The notes: generated from the sequence alone by a model not told the origin. DNA of 64,000 nucleotides from JAKFWF01 sp963750535 (GCA_963750535.1 CAVVRF010000047.1:65214-129213); one strand, 5' to 3'. Shown: positions 38,405 through 48,434, counted from the stretch's first letter. Made by a program: numbers and translations.

Positions 38405-40409
38405 CTAGACGCCAAACGGATAGGTATCCGGCAGGCCCTGCAGCTCGGCCACCTGGAACGGCCTCACCGCGGTGGTCCGATCGATCCAGATGTACTCATC
38501 GAATTGCCGCGGCAGCTCCGCCTCGAAGTAGTGGCTGGCGAGCTCGCTGTCGGGGCGGTAGATCACGCCGATCGCCCGCTCCAGTCGCGGCTTCTCGAGC
38601 TTCTCTCGCAGCTCCGCGGCGCCGGAATGCCGCAATGGCAGCAGCAGGCCCGGGGCTTCGGTCATATGGAACAGGCGCTCATAGCTTTGCGGGTGGGCCG
38701 GCAGGACCTGCATGACCTCCATCGGCTCGTCCCAGCCCGAGGCCGCGGCCACGGTTCCGTCGTTCGTCCCGAAGCCGATCGCATAGCACGCCTTGCCGAA
38801 GTGCGCACGGCAGAGCTGGCCGATATTGTGCTCGCCGCGGCGGCCCATCTCCGTAGCCGAGGCATCGCCGATATGCGAGTTGTGCGCCCAGATCACCGCC
38901 TTCGAGTCGGCCCCGTGGTGATCGAGCACGTTCTGCAACGTCTCGAACATATGAGTGTCGCGGAGATTCCAGGAAGCCCGCGAGCCGTAATACATGACGC
39001 GGTAGTATTGTTCCGCATTCGCTACCAATCGTGCGTTCTGGGAGGCATCGAAGAAGCGCTCGCCATCTTGCGGCGAATAAAGCTTGCCGCTTCTGCAGCA
39101 GCTCGACGAGGATGTGCGCCACGGCCTGCTCGCACTTGTGATAGGTCCCGCGTAGCGCTGCCCGGCCATAGGCAGCCGGGTCGGCTTCCCAGGGCGACAG
39201 GCAGCCATAGCGTTGCTTTGCGATGGTGGCGAGCTCGGGGTCGACGGTTGCCAGGTAGTCGATGACGGCGCGAGCCGAGGTATAGAGGCTATAGAGATCC
39301 AGGCCGTAGAACGCGACGCGCTGGCGATAGTCCAGCGACGAATTGCGCGCATGCAGCCAATCGACGAAGGCGCGCGTCTCGTCGTTGCGCCACATCCACG
39401 TCGGGAAGCGGGCGAACGCGGTCCATTCCGACGGCTGCGCTTTGCGGTGGCGAGCATAGTGATCGATACGGGCCGCGTCCGGCCAGTCGGCCTCGATCGC
39501 GACCAGGTTGAAAGCCTTCGCCTCGATCAGCCGCCGCGTGATCCGCTCCCGCAAACGATAGAATTCCGACGTCCCGTGGCTGGCCTCGCCGATCAGCACC
39601 ACGCGGGCATCTCCGATCCGGCGCAGAAGCGGCTCGAGGTCGGCATCGTCGAGCGCTTCGAATTTCTCGCCGTGCCGCGCGATAAGCGCCGGCACCGACA
39701 CGCTCACGGCCGGGCGCGCTTGCACGACGCGGGGAGGCTTCGTTTGCCATTCGCTGTCCTCGCTCTCCCAGCCCTCCTTGCCGATCAGCGGCACGAACCG
39801 CACATCGGCGATATCCTCGCGCTCGAACTCCTCCTCGTCGACGCGCGTGATGCGAATGAGCTCCTGTGATCGCGGGTTGCTGCCGACCGGTATCACCAGG
39901 CGACCGCCGATCTTGAGCTGGCGGGTGAGCGACTTCGGAACATCGGGCGCACCGGCCGAGACGAGAATTGCGTCGAAGGGTGCCTCCTCGACCCACCCTT
40001 CGGTCCCGTCGGCATGGCGCACATGGACATTGTCGCAGCCGGCGGCGGCAAGATTGGCGGCCGCCATCTCGGCGAGCCGGCCGATCCGTTCGATGGTGAA
40101 CACCTCGCGGGCGATCTCGGCCAGAACGGCCGCCGCATAGCCGGAGCCGGCACCGATTTCGAGCACGCGCTCGCCGCCGCGCAAGGCCAGTGCTTCGACC
40201 ATGAAGGCGACGATGTAGGGTTGCGAGATGGTTTGACCAGCGCCGATCGGCAGCGGCGTGTCCTCGTAGGCCTCGATTCTGCGGTCCTTGGGGACAAACT
40301 TCTCGCGCGGCACCGCGCGCATGGCGGCAAGCACCAGCGGATCGCGAACGCCGCGAGCCTCGATCTGCCTTGCGACGAGGCGATTGCGCAACTGCCGCAT
40401 ACTGGTCAT
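38405..40409 (-). CDS. pcm: Protein-L-isoaspartate O-methyltransferase fused to erythromycin esterase-like domain (frameshifted)
   Basis: 667 residues after removing one extra base near 39090. Start at the ATG at 40409, with GGTGAGG upstream. Residues about 1-215 are PIMT (Pcm): ISQPYIVAFMVEAL, the SAM motif VLEIGAGSGYAAAVLAEIA, and SAGAPDVPKSL. The rest is erythromycin esterase-like (about 250-660) with GEASHGTSEFYRLR, AIEADWPDAARI and WAHNSHIGDASATEMG carrying the conserved Glu and His residues. PIMT repairs isoaspartyl damage in aged proteins. The esterase half belongs to a broad hydrolase family, and macrolide resistance should not be assumed. A fusion with proteostasis neighbours (GroEL, Hsp20) fits protein repair under stress. 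Confidence 0.85.
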
Positions 40410-40515
40410 GGCAACCTCACCGGTGGTCTTGGGCGACGAACCGCTGCTCGGGATCAACCTCCTGACGGCCAGCCTTGGCGCCAGATGGCCAAAGGCGACG
40501 CAGCGCGATCAGCCT

Positions 40516-42138
40516 CTACATCGCCATCTCAGGAGCGCCGGGGCCTTCGGGCTTCGGCTCCGGCAGATCGGTCATCGTTGCCTCGGTCAGCAGCAATACG
40601 CTCGCGACGGATACGGCATTTTCGAGCGCGACGCGCACCACCTTCGTCGGGTCGATGATCCCCGCTTCGACAAGATCGACATATTCGTTGCGCGCGGCAT
40701 CGAAGCCGAAGTTGCCCTTGCCCTCGAGCATTCGCGCCACCACCACGCCGCCATCGACGGCCGAGTTCTCGGCGATCTGCCGCGCCGGCACCAGCAGCGC
40801 GCGCTTGAGGATCTGAACGCCGGTTTTCTCGTCACCCTGTGTGGAGCTCTCGAGTTGCGCGACCGCGTCCACGCAACGCAAGAGTGCCAAGCCGCCGCCC
40901 GGCACGATCCCTTCGCCGATAGCGGCCTTGGTGGCACTGATTGCGTCGTCCAGCGCCTCCTTCTTCGCCTTCATCTCCGACTCGGCCGGGGCGCCGACGC
41001 GGATCACGGCGACGCCGCCGGCGAGCTTGGCCAGCCGCTCCTGGAGCTTCTCGCGGTCGTAGTCCGACTTCGTCTCGTCGATTTGCGTCTTGATCTGCTT
41101 CACTCGCGCGTCGATGTCGGGCTTCTTGCCGGCCCCGTCCACGATGGTCGTGTTGTCCTTGTCGATCGAAACGCGGTTGGCGCGTCCGAGCATGTCGAGC
41201 GTGACGTTCTCGAGCTTGATGCCGAGGTCCTCGCTGATGACGGTGCCGCCGGTCAGGATCGCGATGTCCTCGAGCATGGCCTTGCGACGGTCGCCGAACC
41301 CCGGCGCCTTCACCGCCGCCGCCTTGAGCCCGCCCCGCAGCTTGTTGACGACGAGCGTCGCCAGGGCCTCGCCCTCGACCTCCTCGGCGATGATCAGAAG
41401 TGGCCTGCCCGACTGGACAACGGCTTCGAGCAGCGGCAGCAGGGACTGCAGTCCGGCAAGCTTCTTCTCATGGATGAGGATGTAGGGCTCCGCCAGCTCG
41501 ACGGTCATTTTCTCCGGGTTGGTCACGAAATAGGGTGACACGAACCCGCGATCGAATTGCATTCCCTCGACGACATCCAGCGTGGTCTCGGTCGTCTTGG
41601 CTTCCTCGACAGTGATGACGCCTTCGCCGCCGACCTTCTCCATGGCATCGGCCACCAGCTCGCCGATTGCCGGATCATTATGAGCTGAAAGCGCTGCGAC
41701 CTGTGCCTTCTCCTTGCGCTCCTTGACCGGGCGCGAGAGGGCTTTGAGGGCGTCGACGGCGACCTTTGCGGCTCTATCCAGGCCGCGCTTGATATCGATG
41801 GCGCTGGCGCCAGCCACCACATTGCGCACACCGTCCGCGAGGATGGCGTGGGCGAGCACGGTCGACGTGCTGGTACCGTCGCCGACGCTCTCGCCGGTCT
41901 TCTCGGCGGCCTGTCGAAGCATCTGGGCGCCGAGGTTCTCCTCCGGGTCCTTGAGGTCCATCTCCTTGGCGATCGTGACGCCGTCGTTGCAGACGAGAGG
42001 CGCTCCCCACTTCCGCTGGATCAGAACCGATTTGGATTTTGGCCCCAGCGTAATGCGGATGGCATCCGCGAGCTGCGCCGAGCCGCGCAGTACCTTCTCG
42101 CGGGCGGCCGACCTGAACAGAACCTGTTTGTGCGCCAT
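40516..42138 (-). CDS. groEL: Chaperonin GroEL (60 kDa)
   Basis: 540 residues, full length. The ATP-binding segment is VGDGTSTSTVLA (more often DGTTTATVLA), followed by DKPLLI-like RPLLIIAEEVEGEALATLVVNKLRG, and the IPGGG signature GEGIVPGGGLALL. The C-terminus ends in PGAPEMAM rather than a GGM repeat. No groES is adjacent, so this is an orphan, probably secondary, chaperonin copy; many Hyphomicrobiales carry several. It shares direction with hsp20 upstream, 118 bp apart. Confidence 0.95.
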   Translation of the reverse strand: MAHKQVLFRSAAREKVLRGSAQLADAIRITLGPKSKSVLIQRKWGAPLVCNDGVTIAKEMDLKDPEENLGAQMLRQAAEKTGESVGDGTSTSTVLAHAILADGVRNVVAGASAIDIKRGLDRAAKVAVDALKALSRPVKERKEKAQVAALSAHNDPAIGELVADAMEKVGGEGVITVEEAKTTETTLDVVEGMQFDRGFVSPYFVTNPEKMTVELAEPYILIHEKKLAGLQSLLPLLEAVVQSGRPLLIIAEEVEGEALATLVVNKLRGGLKAAAVKAPGFGDRRKAMLEDIAILTGGTVISEDLGIKLENVTLDMLGRANRVSIDKDNTTIVDGAGKKPDIDARVKQIKTQIDETKSDYDREKLQERLAKLAGGVAVIRVGAPAESEMKAKKEALDDAISATKAAIGEGIVPGGGLALLRCVDAVAQLESSTQGDEKTGVQILKRALLVPARQIAENSAVDGGVVVARMLEGKGNFGFDAARNEYVDLVEAGIIDPTKVVRVALENAVSVASVLLLTEATMTDLPEPKPEGPGAPEMAM

Positions 42139-42256
42139 GTGCCAGCACTCGTCTCATGGCCTCAGCGCAGCGGCACGCGGCCGCTGCGCGATGAAGTGGA
42201 TTTGGCTTGCTCACGTTACGGCAGAACCCGGAACATGCGCTGTCGCAGCTCAGCCG

Positions 42257-42760
42257 TCAGCCCTTGCCGATCGGGATGCGCTTCTCGGCTTTCATTGCCT
42301 CCGGCCGCTTCGGCAGCGTGACCTTCAGAACGCCCTTGTCGAACGCTGCCTTCACTTTGTCGGTGTCGATCGTGTCGGAGACCCGCAATGACCTCTGGAA
42401 GCTGCCGTAGCTGCGCTCGGTCAAGTGATAGTCATCCTTCTTCTCCTCGCGCTCCGACTTCTTCTCACCCTTCAATGTGAGCATGCCATTGTTCAGCGTT
42501 ACGCTGACATCCTTCTCATCCATCCCTGGCAGCTCGGCCTCGACGACGAACTCGGTCGGCGTCTCGCGCACGTCCGTGCTCGGCACGACGGCCTCGCTTC
42601 CCTCGCCGCGCAGAAGCGATGGGAAGCGGCCAAAGCCACGTCCGAGGAATGAATCGAACACGCGGTCCATCTCGGCCCGCATTGCCGCGAATGGATCGGC
42701 ATACCGCTGCAAAACCGAACCGGAGCTGCTTGCCTCGGTCTTCTTGATTTCCTGACCCAT
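42257..42760 (-). CDS. Hsp20/alpha-crystallin small heat shock protein
   Basis: 167 residues from the ATG at 42760, preceded by a perfect AAGGAGG seven bases upstream. The alpha-crystallin domain runs from about residue 55: VVPSTDVRETPTEFVVEAELPGM, GMLTLKGEKKSE, and the closing GVLKVTLPKRPEA; the C-terminal IPI motif is present (RIPIGKG). Holds unfolded proteins for refolding by GroEL/DnaK systems. Lies upstream of groEL in the same direction. Confidence 0.95.
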   Translation of the reverse strand: MGQEIKKTEASSSGSVLQRYADPFAAMRAEMDRVFDSFLGRGFGRFPSLLRGEGSEAVVPSTDVRETPTEFVVEAELPGMDEKDVSVTLNNGMLTLKGEKKSEREEKKDDYHLTERSYGSFQRSLRVSDTIDTDKVKAAFDKGVLKVTLPKRPEAMKAEKRIPIGKG

Positions 42761-42992
42761 GGTGAGCCTCCTTGCTGAATAATCCACATTATCGGGCGAC
42801 GCTTGCCGATCGCCTCGGCTCGTGGCCGCCGCAATGAATTCGTAAAGATTGGTGGCCCGTCGAAGCCCGCGCATTGATGCTGATCAACGGCTCGAGCGGC
42901 TGCCGCGCATAGTTTTTCGTCTGCAAGCATGGGGATCGCGCAGCGCTGTCCTTGGTGATGCGCGGATGCCTTTGGCCAATGGAGCTCGATGA

Positions 42993-43857
42993 GTGATCCA
43001 TGCGAGTAACCAGATGGTTGCCGACAAGCTGCGGGAGATGGCCGACATCCTCGAATTGCAGCATGAGGATGGCTATCGGGTCGCGGCCTATCGCCGGGCG
43101 GCAAAGACCGTGATGGAGCTGCCCCGGCCAATTGATGAGATTGTTCGGATCGGTGGCATCAAGGGCCTGATGGAACTGCCCGGCATTGGCCGAGGCATCG
43201 GCACTGCCATCGCCGAGCTCGTCGGAACGGGACGCTGGAGCCTGCTCGACAGGGTCTCGGGCACCCTGGAGCCGGAGAAGCTTTTCCAGACCGTTCCCGG
43301 GATCGGGCCCGGCCTCGCCGCCCGAATCCACGATGAGCTGCACGTCGACACGCTCGAACAGCTTGAGCAGGCCGCGCACGACGGGCGTCTCGAGCATGTA
43401 TCCGGTCTGGGCGTCCGGCGTACCCAGGCAATCAAAGGGGCACTCGGCGAGCGGCTTGGCCATCGGCACTTCAGGAGGTGCGGGACCTGCCGTCGCGCCG
43501 CCAATCGACATTGTGCTGGACGTGGACCGGGAGTACCTGACGAAGGTTGCTCAAGGCACGCTGCGCAAGATTGCGCCCAAGCGCTTCAATCCCGCGGGCG
43601 AGGCTTGGCTGCCGGTGCTGCACACGCGGCGTGGCGATTGGCAGTTCACTGTTCTGTTCTCGAATACGCGGCGAGCGCACGAGCTCGGCAAGGCGCAGGA
43701 TTGGGTTGTGATCTACTACCACACCGACTCCGAGCCGGAGGCCCAATGCACTGTCGTGACCGAGACCCACGGCACGATGGAGGGACGCCGGGTCGTACGA
43801 GGGCGGGAGGGGGATTGCATCGCGCACTATGCCGCTCCCGGGCAGGCGGCGGGATAG
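42993..43857 (+). CDS. PolX-like helix-hairpin-helix protein (frameshifted)
   Basis: 287 residues after removing one extra base near 43469; GTG start at 42993 with GGAG upstream. The first half resembles the 8-kDa and HhH part of family X DNA polymerases (PolX): LREMADILELQ, DGYRVAAYRRAAKTV, and two hairpins LPGIGRGIGTAIAEL and VPGIGPGLAARI. The second half (PPIDIVLDVDREYL, LPVLHTRRGDWQFTVLFSNTRRAHEL, DWVVIYYHTDSEPE) is a conserved domain without the polymerase palm motifs I would expect. A DNA-binding or repair role is possible. It is divergent from hsp20. Confidence 0.7.
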
Positions 43858-43923
43858 GTGCGGTAGGGGTAGCAAGCACGGGGCCGCGCGCCATCGGCAG
43901 TAGCGCCGCCTCGGCGTTGATGG

Positions 43924-44607
43924 TCAGCTCAGCCAATGCTGCTCGGCGGTCTTGAGGCGGGTGTATTCGTGCAGATAAACCCCAATCTGGCCGCCCGCGA
44001 TGGCTGGGTGCGAGGTCAGCGCTTTCACTGCTTGCCGCAGTGCCGGCTCGGAACAGCCTTCGATCAGGATGACCCAGTTGGCTGGCAACTCGATATCGGT
44101 GCGGTCCTTGCTTTCGGCGGTGCGGGCGCCTGATGCTAAGACGTCGGCCCGCAACAGATGCGCGCCGGTGATCTCCGGCATTCGGGAGACCTGCAGCAGA
44201 AGATCGGCGATCCGCTCGCGCTCGGCATCGGCCTGATCCTGCGGAACGTCGAACCGCAAAGTGAGCAGCGTTCCACCGGGCCCAACTCCGAACGTCGCCA
44301 GAACGCGGGTCAAGGAACGCGATGTTGTACGGAAATGCGACGTCGCGCGCTTCGTCCAGGGCGTCGGCGCATTCAGGCGATTTAGATAGTCGACGCCCTG
44401 CGTGACCTCGAACGTAAGTGTCTCGTAGAGCGTGAAGTACTCGGGCGCCGTCTCGGCAGTGGTAGCCCGGTAGCGCCGGCCGCGCAAAAAGCCCGGAATT
44501 CCAACCCGCTCGGGCATGTGCTCATGCAGGTGCCACGCGTAGAAGTCAGCTCGACCTTCCGGCGCAATTCCATTCCAGATCGCGATCGCACCTTCACCTG
44601 CCAGCAT
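43924..44607 (-). CDS. EthD-like dimeric alpha-beta barrel protein (hypothetical)
   Basis: 227 residues from the ATG at 44607, with GGGAG upstream; a GTG at 44622 would add five residues. The N-terminal HLHEHMPERVGIPGF and YFTLYETLT stretches resemble the ferredoxin-like dimeric barrel folds of EthD and similar enzymes, repeated loosely in the second half. No catalytic residue can be assigned. It is the last gene of the IclR/SDR/dehydrogenase operon and may be a catabolic isomerase or accessory protein. Confidence 0.55.
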   Translation of the reverse strand: MLAGEGAIAIWNGIAPEGRADFYAWHLHEHMPERVGIPGFLRGRRYRATTAETAPEYFTLYETLTFEVTQGVDYLNRLNAPTPWTKRATSHFRTTSRSLTRVLATFGVGPGGTLLTLRFDVPQDQADAERERIADLLLQVSRMPEITGAHLLRADVLASGARTAESKDRTDIELPANWVILIEGCSEPALRQAVKALTSHPAIAGGQIGVYLHEYTRLKTAEQHWLS

Positions 44608-44727
44608 GGTCGCCGCTCCCACTCGAATGATCGGATTGACTTCGTTGCGCGGACGCGACGCCGACGCTCGGCGCGTCGATCCCGTCGCCGTCGGTCCGGA
44701 CCGCCATTGATGTTGGCGAGAACACGC

Positions 44728-45753
44728 TCATGCACGCCCCTCCGGTGCGACCGGCGTCCCGCCCATGCCAGCCGACAGGTAAGCGGCCTCGACGATCGCC
44801 AGCGCCCGCGCCGCATCCCGCAGTCCCGCGAACGGCGCGAGCCCTGCCCGCCAGTCGGCAAGCGCCGTCGCGACAAATTCCGCGTAGTAGAGATCGGTTT
44901 CCATCCGCGCCGGCACCACCGTCGACTCGATCACGCCATTGGCCGCCAATCGCCGCACGGCGAGGCCGTCGGCCAGCGCCTGGTAGTAGGCATCCGTCGT
45001 CCTCACCGAGAAGCCGAGCTCCCGCTGCGTTGCCACGTCCTTCAGGTACGTGTAGCCGGCCTCGATCGTTCCGATCTGGCCCGCCGCAGTGATCAGCCGC
45101 ACGCTGATCTCGTCCTCGATCGACAGCTTGCTGATGCGCGAGGTGCTCGCGGCCGAAACCGACACGACGTCGCTGCCGGCCAGGAACCGGAACAGGTCGA
45201 CGAAATGAATCCCGAGGTTGACGAGCGCGCCGCCGCCCGACACCGCCTTGTCGAGCATCCACGGCGTGCCCATTGCAATGTATCGATCGGGTGGGCCGCC
45301 GATGAAGCGGAAGTTCGCGTGCTCGACCTCGCTGGTCGCCGAGGATCGCAGCGATTTGATCGCATCGCTGATCCGGAGAATGAAGGGTACCGCGACAAAC
45401 AGCCCTTTGCCCTCGGCCGCATCGGCGAGCCGCTCGACGTCCGCGGCGCGAACGCCGCAAGGCTTTTCGATCGCGAACGGGATGCCGCGCTCAATGAGCA
45501 TCATCGCGAGTGCCGGCATATCGACATGACGGCCGAAGGCAAAGGCGAAGTCGACCGTTTCCGCGGCCAGGAGCGCTTCCGCCGTGGCGTAGCTTCGGCA
45601 GCCGAGGCGTTTTGCGAGCTCGGGCCCATTGCGGCCGGTGCTGTCGGACACCCCGACGACCTCGATGCCGCGGCCCAGCAGCGCTCCCTGGTACAGGGGA
45701 ACATGCCAGTGCATCGATTCGAGAACAGCAACTTTCGCTTTCGCGTCGGACAT
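44728..45753 (-). CDS. Gfo/Idh/MocA-family NAD(P)-dependent oxidoreductase
   Basis: 341 residues. The N-terminal Rossmann half includes VVGVSDSTGRNGPELAKRLG and the family motif FAIEKPCG (EKP with the catalytic Lys). The C-terminal half has GGGALVNLGIHFVDLFRFL with the conserved Asp-His region. Members oxidise or reduce sugars, inositols or related polyols. The N-terminal glycine motif is atypical (VLESMHWHVP in place of GxGxxG), as in some sub-families. Eight bases separate it from the SDR gene. Confidence 0.9.
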   Translation of the reverse strand: MSDAKAKVAVLESMHWHVPLYQGALLGRGIEVVGVSDSTGRNGPELAKRLGCRSYATAEALLAAETVDFAFAFGRHVDMPALAMMLIERGIPFAIEKPCGVRAADVERLADAAEGKGLFVAVPFILRISDAIKSLRSSATSEVEHANFRFIGGPPDRYIAMGTPWMLDKAVSGGGALVNLGIHFVDLFRFLAGSDVVSVSAASTSRISKLSIEDEISVRLITAAGQIGTIEAGYTYLKDVATQRELGFSVRTTDAYYQALADGLAVRRLAANGVIESTVVPARMETDLYYAEFVATALADWRAGLAPFAGLRDAARALAIVEAAYLSAGMGGTPVAPEGRA

Positions 45754-45761
45754 CGCCCGCC

Positions 45762-46541
45762 TCAATCCAGGTACGACCCGCCGTTGACGTTGATCGTTTC
45801 GCCGACGATGTAGCCGGAGGCATCCGACAACAAGAACAGGACGACCGCGGCGATTTCTTCGATCGCGGCGAAGCGGCCGAGCGGAATGCGCGCCATGGTC
45901 GCGGCCTTGTGCTCGTCGTTCATCGCTCTCGTCAGATCGGTATCGACCAGGCCGGGCGCGATCGCGTTGACCCGCACGCCGTGCGGCGCGGCCCAACCGG
46001 CGAGGGATTTCGTCAGTCCGATCAGGCCGGCCTTGGCCGCGGTGTAGTGGGCGTTGCCGATGAAATCGCCGCGCTTGCCGGCGACCGAGGAAATATTGAC
46101 GACGCGGCCGGACTTTCTGGCGACCATCGTCGGCAGCACCGCATGCGACCAATTATAGGCCCCGGTGAGATGGATCTCGATCATCCGATCCCACCGCTGG
46201 CGCGTGATCTGCGGAAACGAGACGAAGTCTCCGATGCCGGCGTTGTTGACGAGCAGGTCGACCGGTCCAAGCCGCTCGCCGATTTCGCGCGCCGCCCGCG
46301 TCACTTCGACGCTCGAGGATACGTCGCAAACGATCGGCAATGTCTGCGCGGCGTGGTCTCCAGTGAGTTTCGTGGCGAGTTCACTAGCAGCATTGCTGTC
46401 GAGATCGACGATTGCGACACGGGCGCCGGCAATCGCGAGTGCGGTCGAAATGCCGGCGCCGATTCCCTTGGCGCCGCCGGTGACGACCGCGAGCCTGCCG
46501 GTGATGCCGGGGGTGGGCGCCGTCTGACTGGGCTCACGCAT
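45762..46541 (-). CDS. Short-chain dehydrogenase/reductase
   Basis: 259 residues with classical SDR motifs: TGGAKGIGAG for the dinucleotide, NNAG near residue 98, the Ser in NISSVAG and YTAAK with catalytic Tyr and Lys. The Asp in VDLD after strand two predicts NAD(H) preference. Probably acts with the adjacent Gfo/Idh enzyme on a sugar or polyol. Its start overlaps the end of the IclR gene by eight bases. Confidence 0.93.
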   Translation of the reverse strand: MREPSQTAPTPGITGRLAVVTGGAKGIGAGISTALAIAGARVAIVDLDSNAASELATKLTGDHAAQTLPIVCDVSSSVEVTRAAREIGERLGPVDLLVNNAGIGDFVSFPQITRQRWDRMIEIHLTGAYNWSHAVLPTMVARKSGRVVNISSVAGKRGDFIGNAHYTAAKAGLIGLTKSLAGWAAPHGVRVNAIAPGLVDTDLTRAMNDEHKAATMARIPLGRFAAIEEIAAVVLFLLSDASGYIVGETINVNGGSYLD

Positions 46542-47355
46542 TGGCGGCCTTCTTCTGACTGGTGCCGGTCACGAAGTCGATGACCCGGCGGCTCGGCCAC
46601 AAGTCGGCAATTTCATTGGCCGTTGCCTGTACGTCAGGCGCGATCTGCTCCATGCGCTCGCGGGAAATTCGGGCAACGGGACCGGCCAGGCTGACCGTGC
46701 CGACGGCCCTCGCCGATTGGCGGTCGACAATGGCAAATGCCAACGCGCAGGTGCCCGGCTCGCCTTCCTCGATCGCAATGCCGTAGCCACGCTGCCTGGT
46801 GCGGGCAAGCTCCTGCCGGAGGCCAGCCTCGTCGCGCACGATCGGGCGGCCGAACCGTGCCGGAACGACGAATCCTCTGGCGCGCACAAGCGCCACGGCC
46901 TCCTCTTCGTCGAGTGTCGCCAGCCACGCCTTGCCGGTCGCGGTCGCATGCAGCACCACCGACTGGCCGAGATCGGGATCGTAGCGCAAGCCGGACAGCG
47001 CCCCTTGCGATTTCGCGATCCAGATCAAGGTCTGGCCCTCGACGAGTGCCAGGCGCACCAATTCGCCGGTCCGCGCGGCCAGCCGATCGAGTGATGGCTG
47101 GCAGATCTCGGTAATGCCCGAATTGGCCAGAAAGCGAAACCCGACCGCCGCCAGTCGGACCGTCAGGCGGTATCGCTGGCTTGCTTCGTCCTGAGCGGCG
47201 TACCCGCGCTTGACCAACGAGCCCAGCAGCCGATGTACGGCGCTCTTCGGCATCCCGAGTTGGCGCGAGATGTCACTGATCGACATGCCCGTTGGCCGAT
47301 CGGCGAGCAGGTCGAGGATATCGACGAGCCTGTCTACGAAATCACCAACTGGCAA
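46534..47355 (-). CDS. IclR-family transcriptional regulator
   Basis: 273 residues from a TTG at 47355 with GGAG upstream; the nearby ATG at 47369 is out of frame. N-terminal winged helix-turn-helix (SISDISRQLGMPKSAVHRLLGSLVKRGY) and C-terminal ligand domain (GELVRLALVEGQTLIWIAKSQG, HATATGKAWLA). It is first in the leftward operon and divergent from the transporter genes. Two near-identical palindromes in the shared promoter region are the likely operators, predicting joint control of both operons. Confidence 0.93.
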   Translation of the reverse strand: MPVGDFVDRLVDILDLLADRPTGMSISDISRQLGMPKSAVHRLLGSLVKRGYAAQDEASQRYRLTVRLAAVGFRFLANSGITEICQPSLDRLAARTGELVRLALVEGQTLIWIAKSQGALSGLRYDPDLGQSVVLHATATGKAWLATLDEEEAVALVRARGFVVPARFGRPIVRDEAGLRQELARTRQRGYGIAIEEGEPGTCALAFAIVDRQSARAVGTVSLAGPVARISRERMEQIAPDVQATANEIADLWPSRRVIDFVTGTSQKKAANA

Positions 47356-47370
47356 GATTGCGCTCCATGA

Positions 47371-47385
47371 TAGAACGATGTTCTA
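47371..47385. promoter_or_regulatory. Candidate IclR operator 1 (TAGAAC-N3-GTTCTA)
   Basis: A perfect 6-bp-arm palindrome, TAGAACGATGTTCTA, 16 bp upstream of the IclR start codon. Same half-sites as operator 2 in the same intergenic region. IclR regulators usually bind short palindromes of this size, so autoregulation is likely. Confidence 0.6.
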
Positions 47386-47471
47386 ATGAAAGACAAACAC
47401 GGCATTGTCAATCCGCCCAAGCGAGCCAAGACAGCGAATTCTGGACCGCTGCCCTGCGCGGATATTAGGCA

Positions 47472-47512
47472 TTGACAACACGTAGTGCCTTACGCATTAG
47501 AACAGTGTTCCA
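47472..47512 (+). promoter_or_regulatory. Candidate transporter promoter with IclR operator 2
   Basis: A TTGACA (-35) lies at 47472-47477; at 17-bp spacing a weak -10 (CATTAG) is at 47495-47500. TAGAACAGTGTTCCA at 47498-47512 is the same palindrome as operator 1 with one mismatch and covers the -10, which predicts repression of the transporter genes. Confidence 0.5.
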
Positions 47513-47525
47513 TCAGCGGTGCAAT

Positions 47526-48434
47526 ATGCTCGCATCCAATCCCGAAGTGGTCGCGGAAGCGTCGCACAGCCCGTCCCGGGGCGGGTGGGTGTATCCGTAC
47601 CTTTGGTTCGCACCGGCGCTGGTGCTGCTACTGGCGGTGACGCTCTATCCGACGGCACTGGTGATCTGGCTGAGCTTCAATCGCACGCGGTTCTACGAGG
47701 TAGTCGGCTGGGCCGGGTTGTCCGCTTACGCCTCGGTACTGTCGTCGGACGCGTTCTGGGAGCTGACATTCAATTCGCTGACCTATGTCCTCGGCGTTCT
47801 CGCCGTCGTTCTTCCCCTGGGCCTCGCCAGCGCGATGGCGCTGCAGAACGTGACGCGAGGCGCGGCATTGTTCCGGACGCTGCTCTTGCTGCCCTGGACT
47901 TTGTCGATGGGCGTGGTCGGTTGCATCTGGCTGTGGCTTCTCAACCCATCCTATGGACCGATCAGCTACCTCATTCGCGGACTGGGGCTGGAGCCGGGCC
48001 TCATGCTGGGCGATCCCGGCATCGCTCTCCCGCTGGTCATCCTCGTCACCGCCTGGTGGTCGTTTCCATATGTCATGGTGATGATGAGCGCCGCACTGCA
48101 GAGCATCCCGGTGGAGCTGTACGAGGCGCTTGATATCGATGGCGGCGGCTTCGTCGCCCGGGTGCGGCACGTGGTGTGGCCGCACGTCAGCGCCACGCTC
48201 GGCAGCACGGCCCTTACCCTCGGCATCCTCTATCTGACGCTGATCACTTTGATCCTGGTGCTGACGGGCGGCGGCCCGCTGGGTGCCACCAGCACCTGGA
48301 GCTTCGAAGTCTTCACCACTGCATTTCGCGCGGTCGATATCGCTCCGTCGTCCGTCATATCGGTCGTCGTCCTGCTGTTCAATCTGGTCCTCGGCTTCTT
48401 CTATATCCGGCTGACCGGCCGCGTCTCTGGATGA
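47526..48434 (+). CDS. Carbohydrate-type ABC transporter permease (MalF/UgpA-like)
   Basis: 302 residues from the ATG at 47526. Six predicted helices, starting YPYLWFAPALVLLLAVTLYPTALVIWLSF in the usual CUT1 style. The cytoplasmic EAA loop reads EALDIDGGGFVARVRHVVWPHV, the ATPase docking site. It pairs with the next gene. The export substrate class is inferred from family only; neighbouring dehydrogenases favour a sugar or polyol. Confidence 0.9.
   Translation: MLASNPEVVAEASHSPSRGGWVYPYLWFAPALVLLLAVTLYPTALVIWLSFNRTRFYEVVGWAGLSAYASVLSSDAFWELTFNSLTYVLGVLAVVLPLGLASAMALQNVTRGAALFRTLLLLPWTLSMGVVGCIWLWLLNPSYGPISYLIRGLGLEPGLMLGDPGIALPLVILVTAWWSFPYVMVMMSAALQSIPVELYEALDIDGGGFVARVRHVVWPHVSATLGSTALTLGILYLTLITLILVLTGGGPLGATSTWSFEVFTTAFRAVDIAPSSVISVVVLLFNLVLGFFYIRLTGRVSG

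Noticed and set aside
38405..39600. Macrolide resistance gene
   Set aside because: The erythromycin esterase-like domain is fused to PIMT in a proteostasis context; family membership alone does not show macrolide hydrolysis.
42139..42256. CIRCE (HrcA) element before groEL
   Set aside because: One AGCACTC half-site is present close to the start, but no matching GAGTGCT at nine-base spacing.
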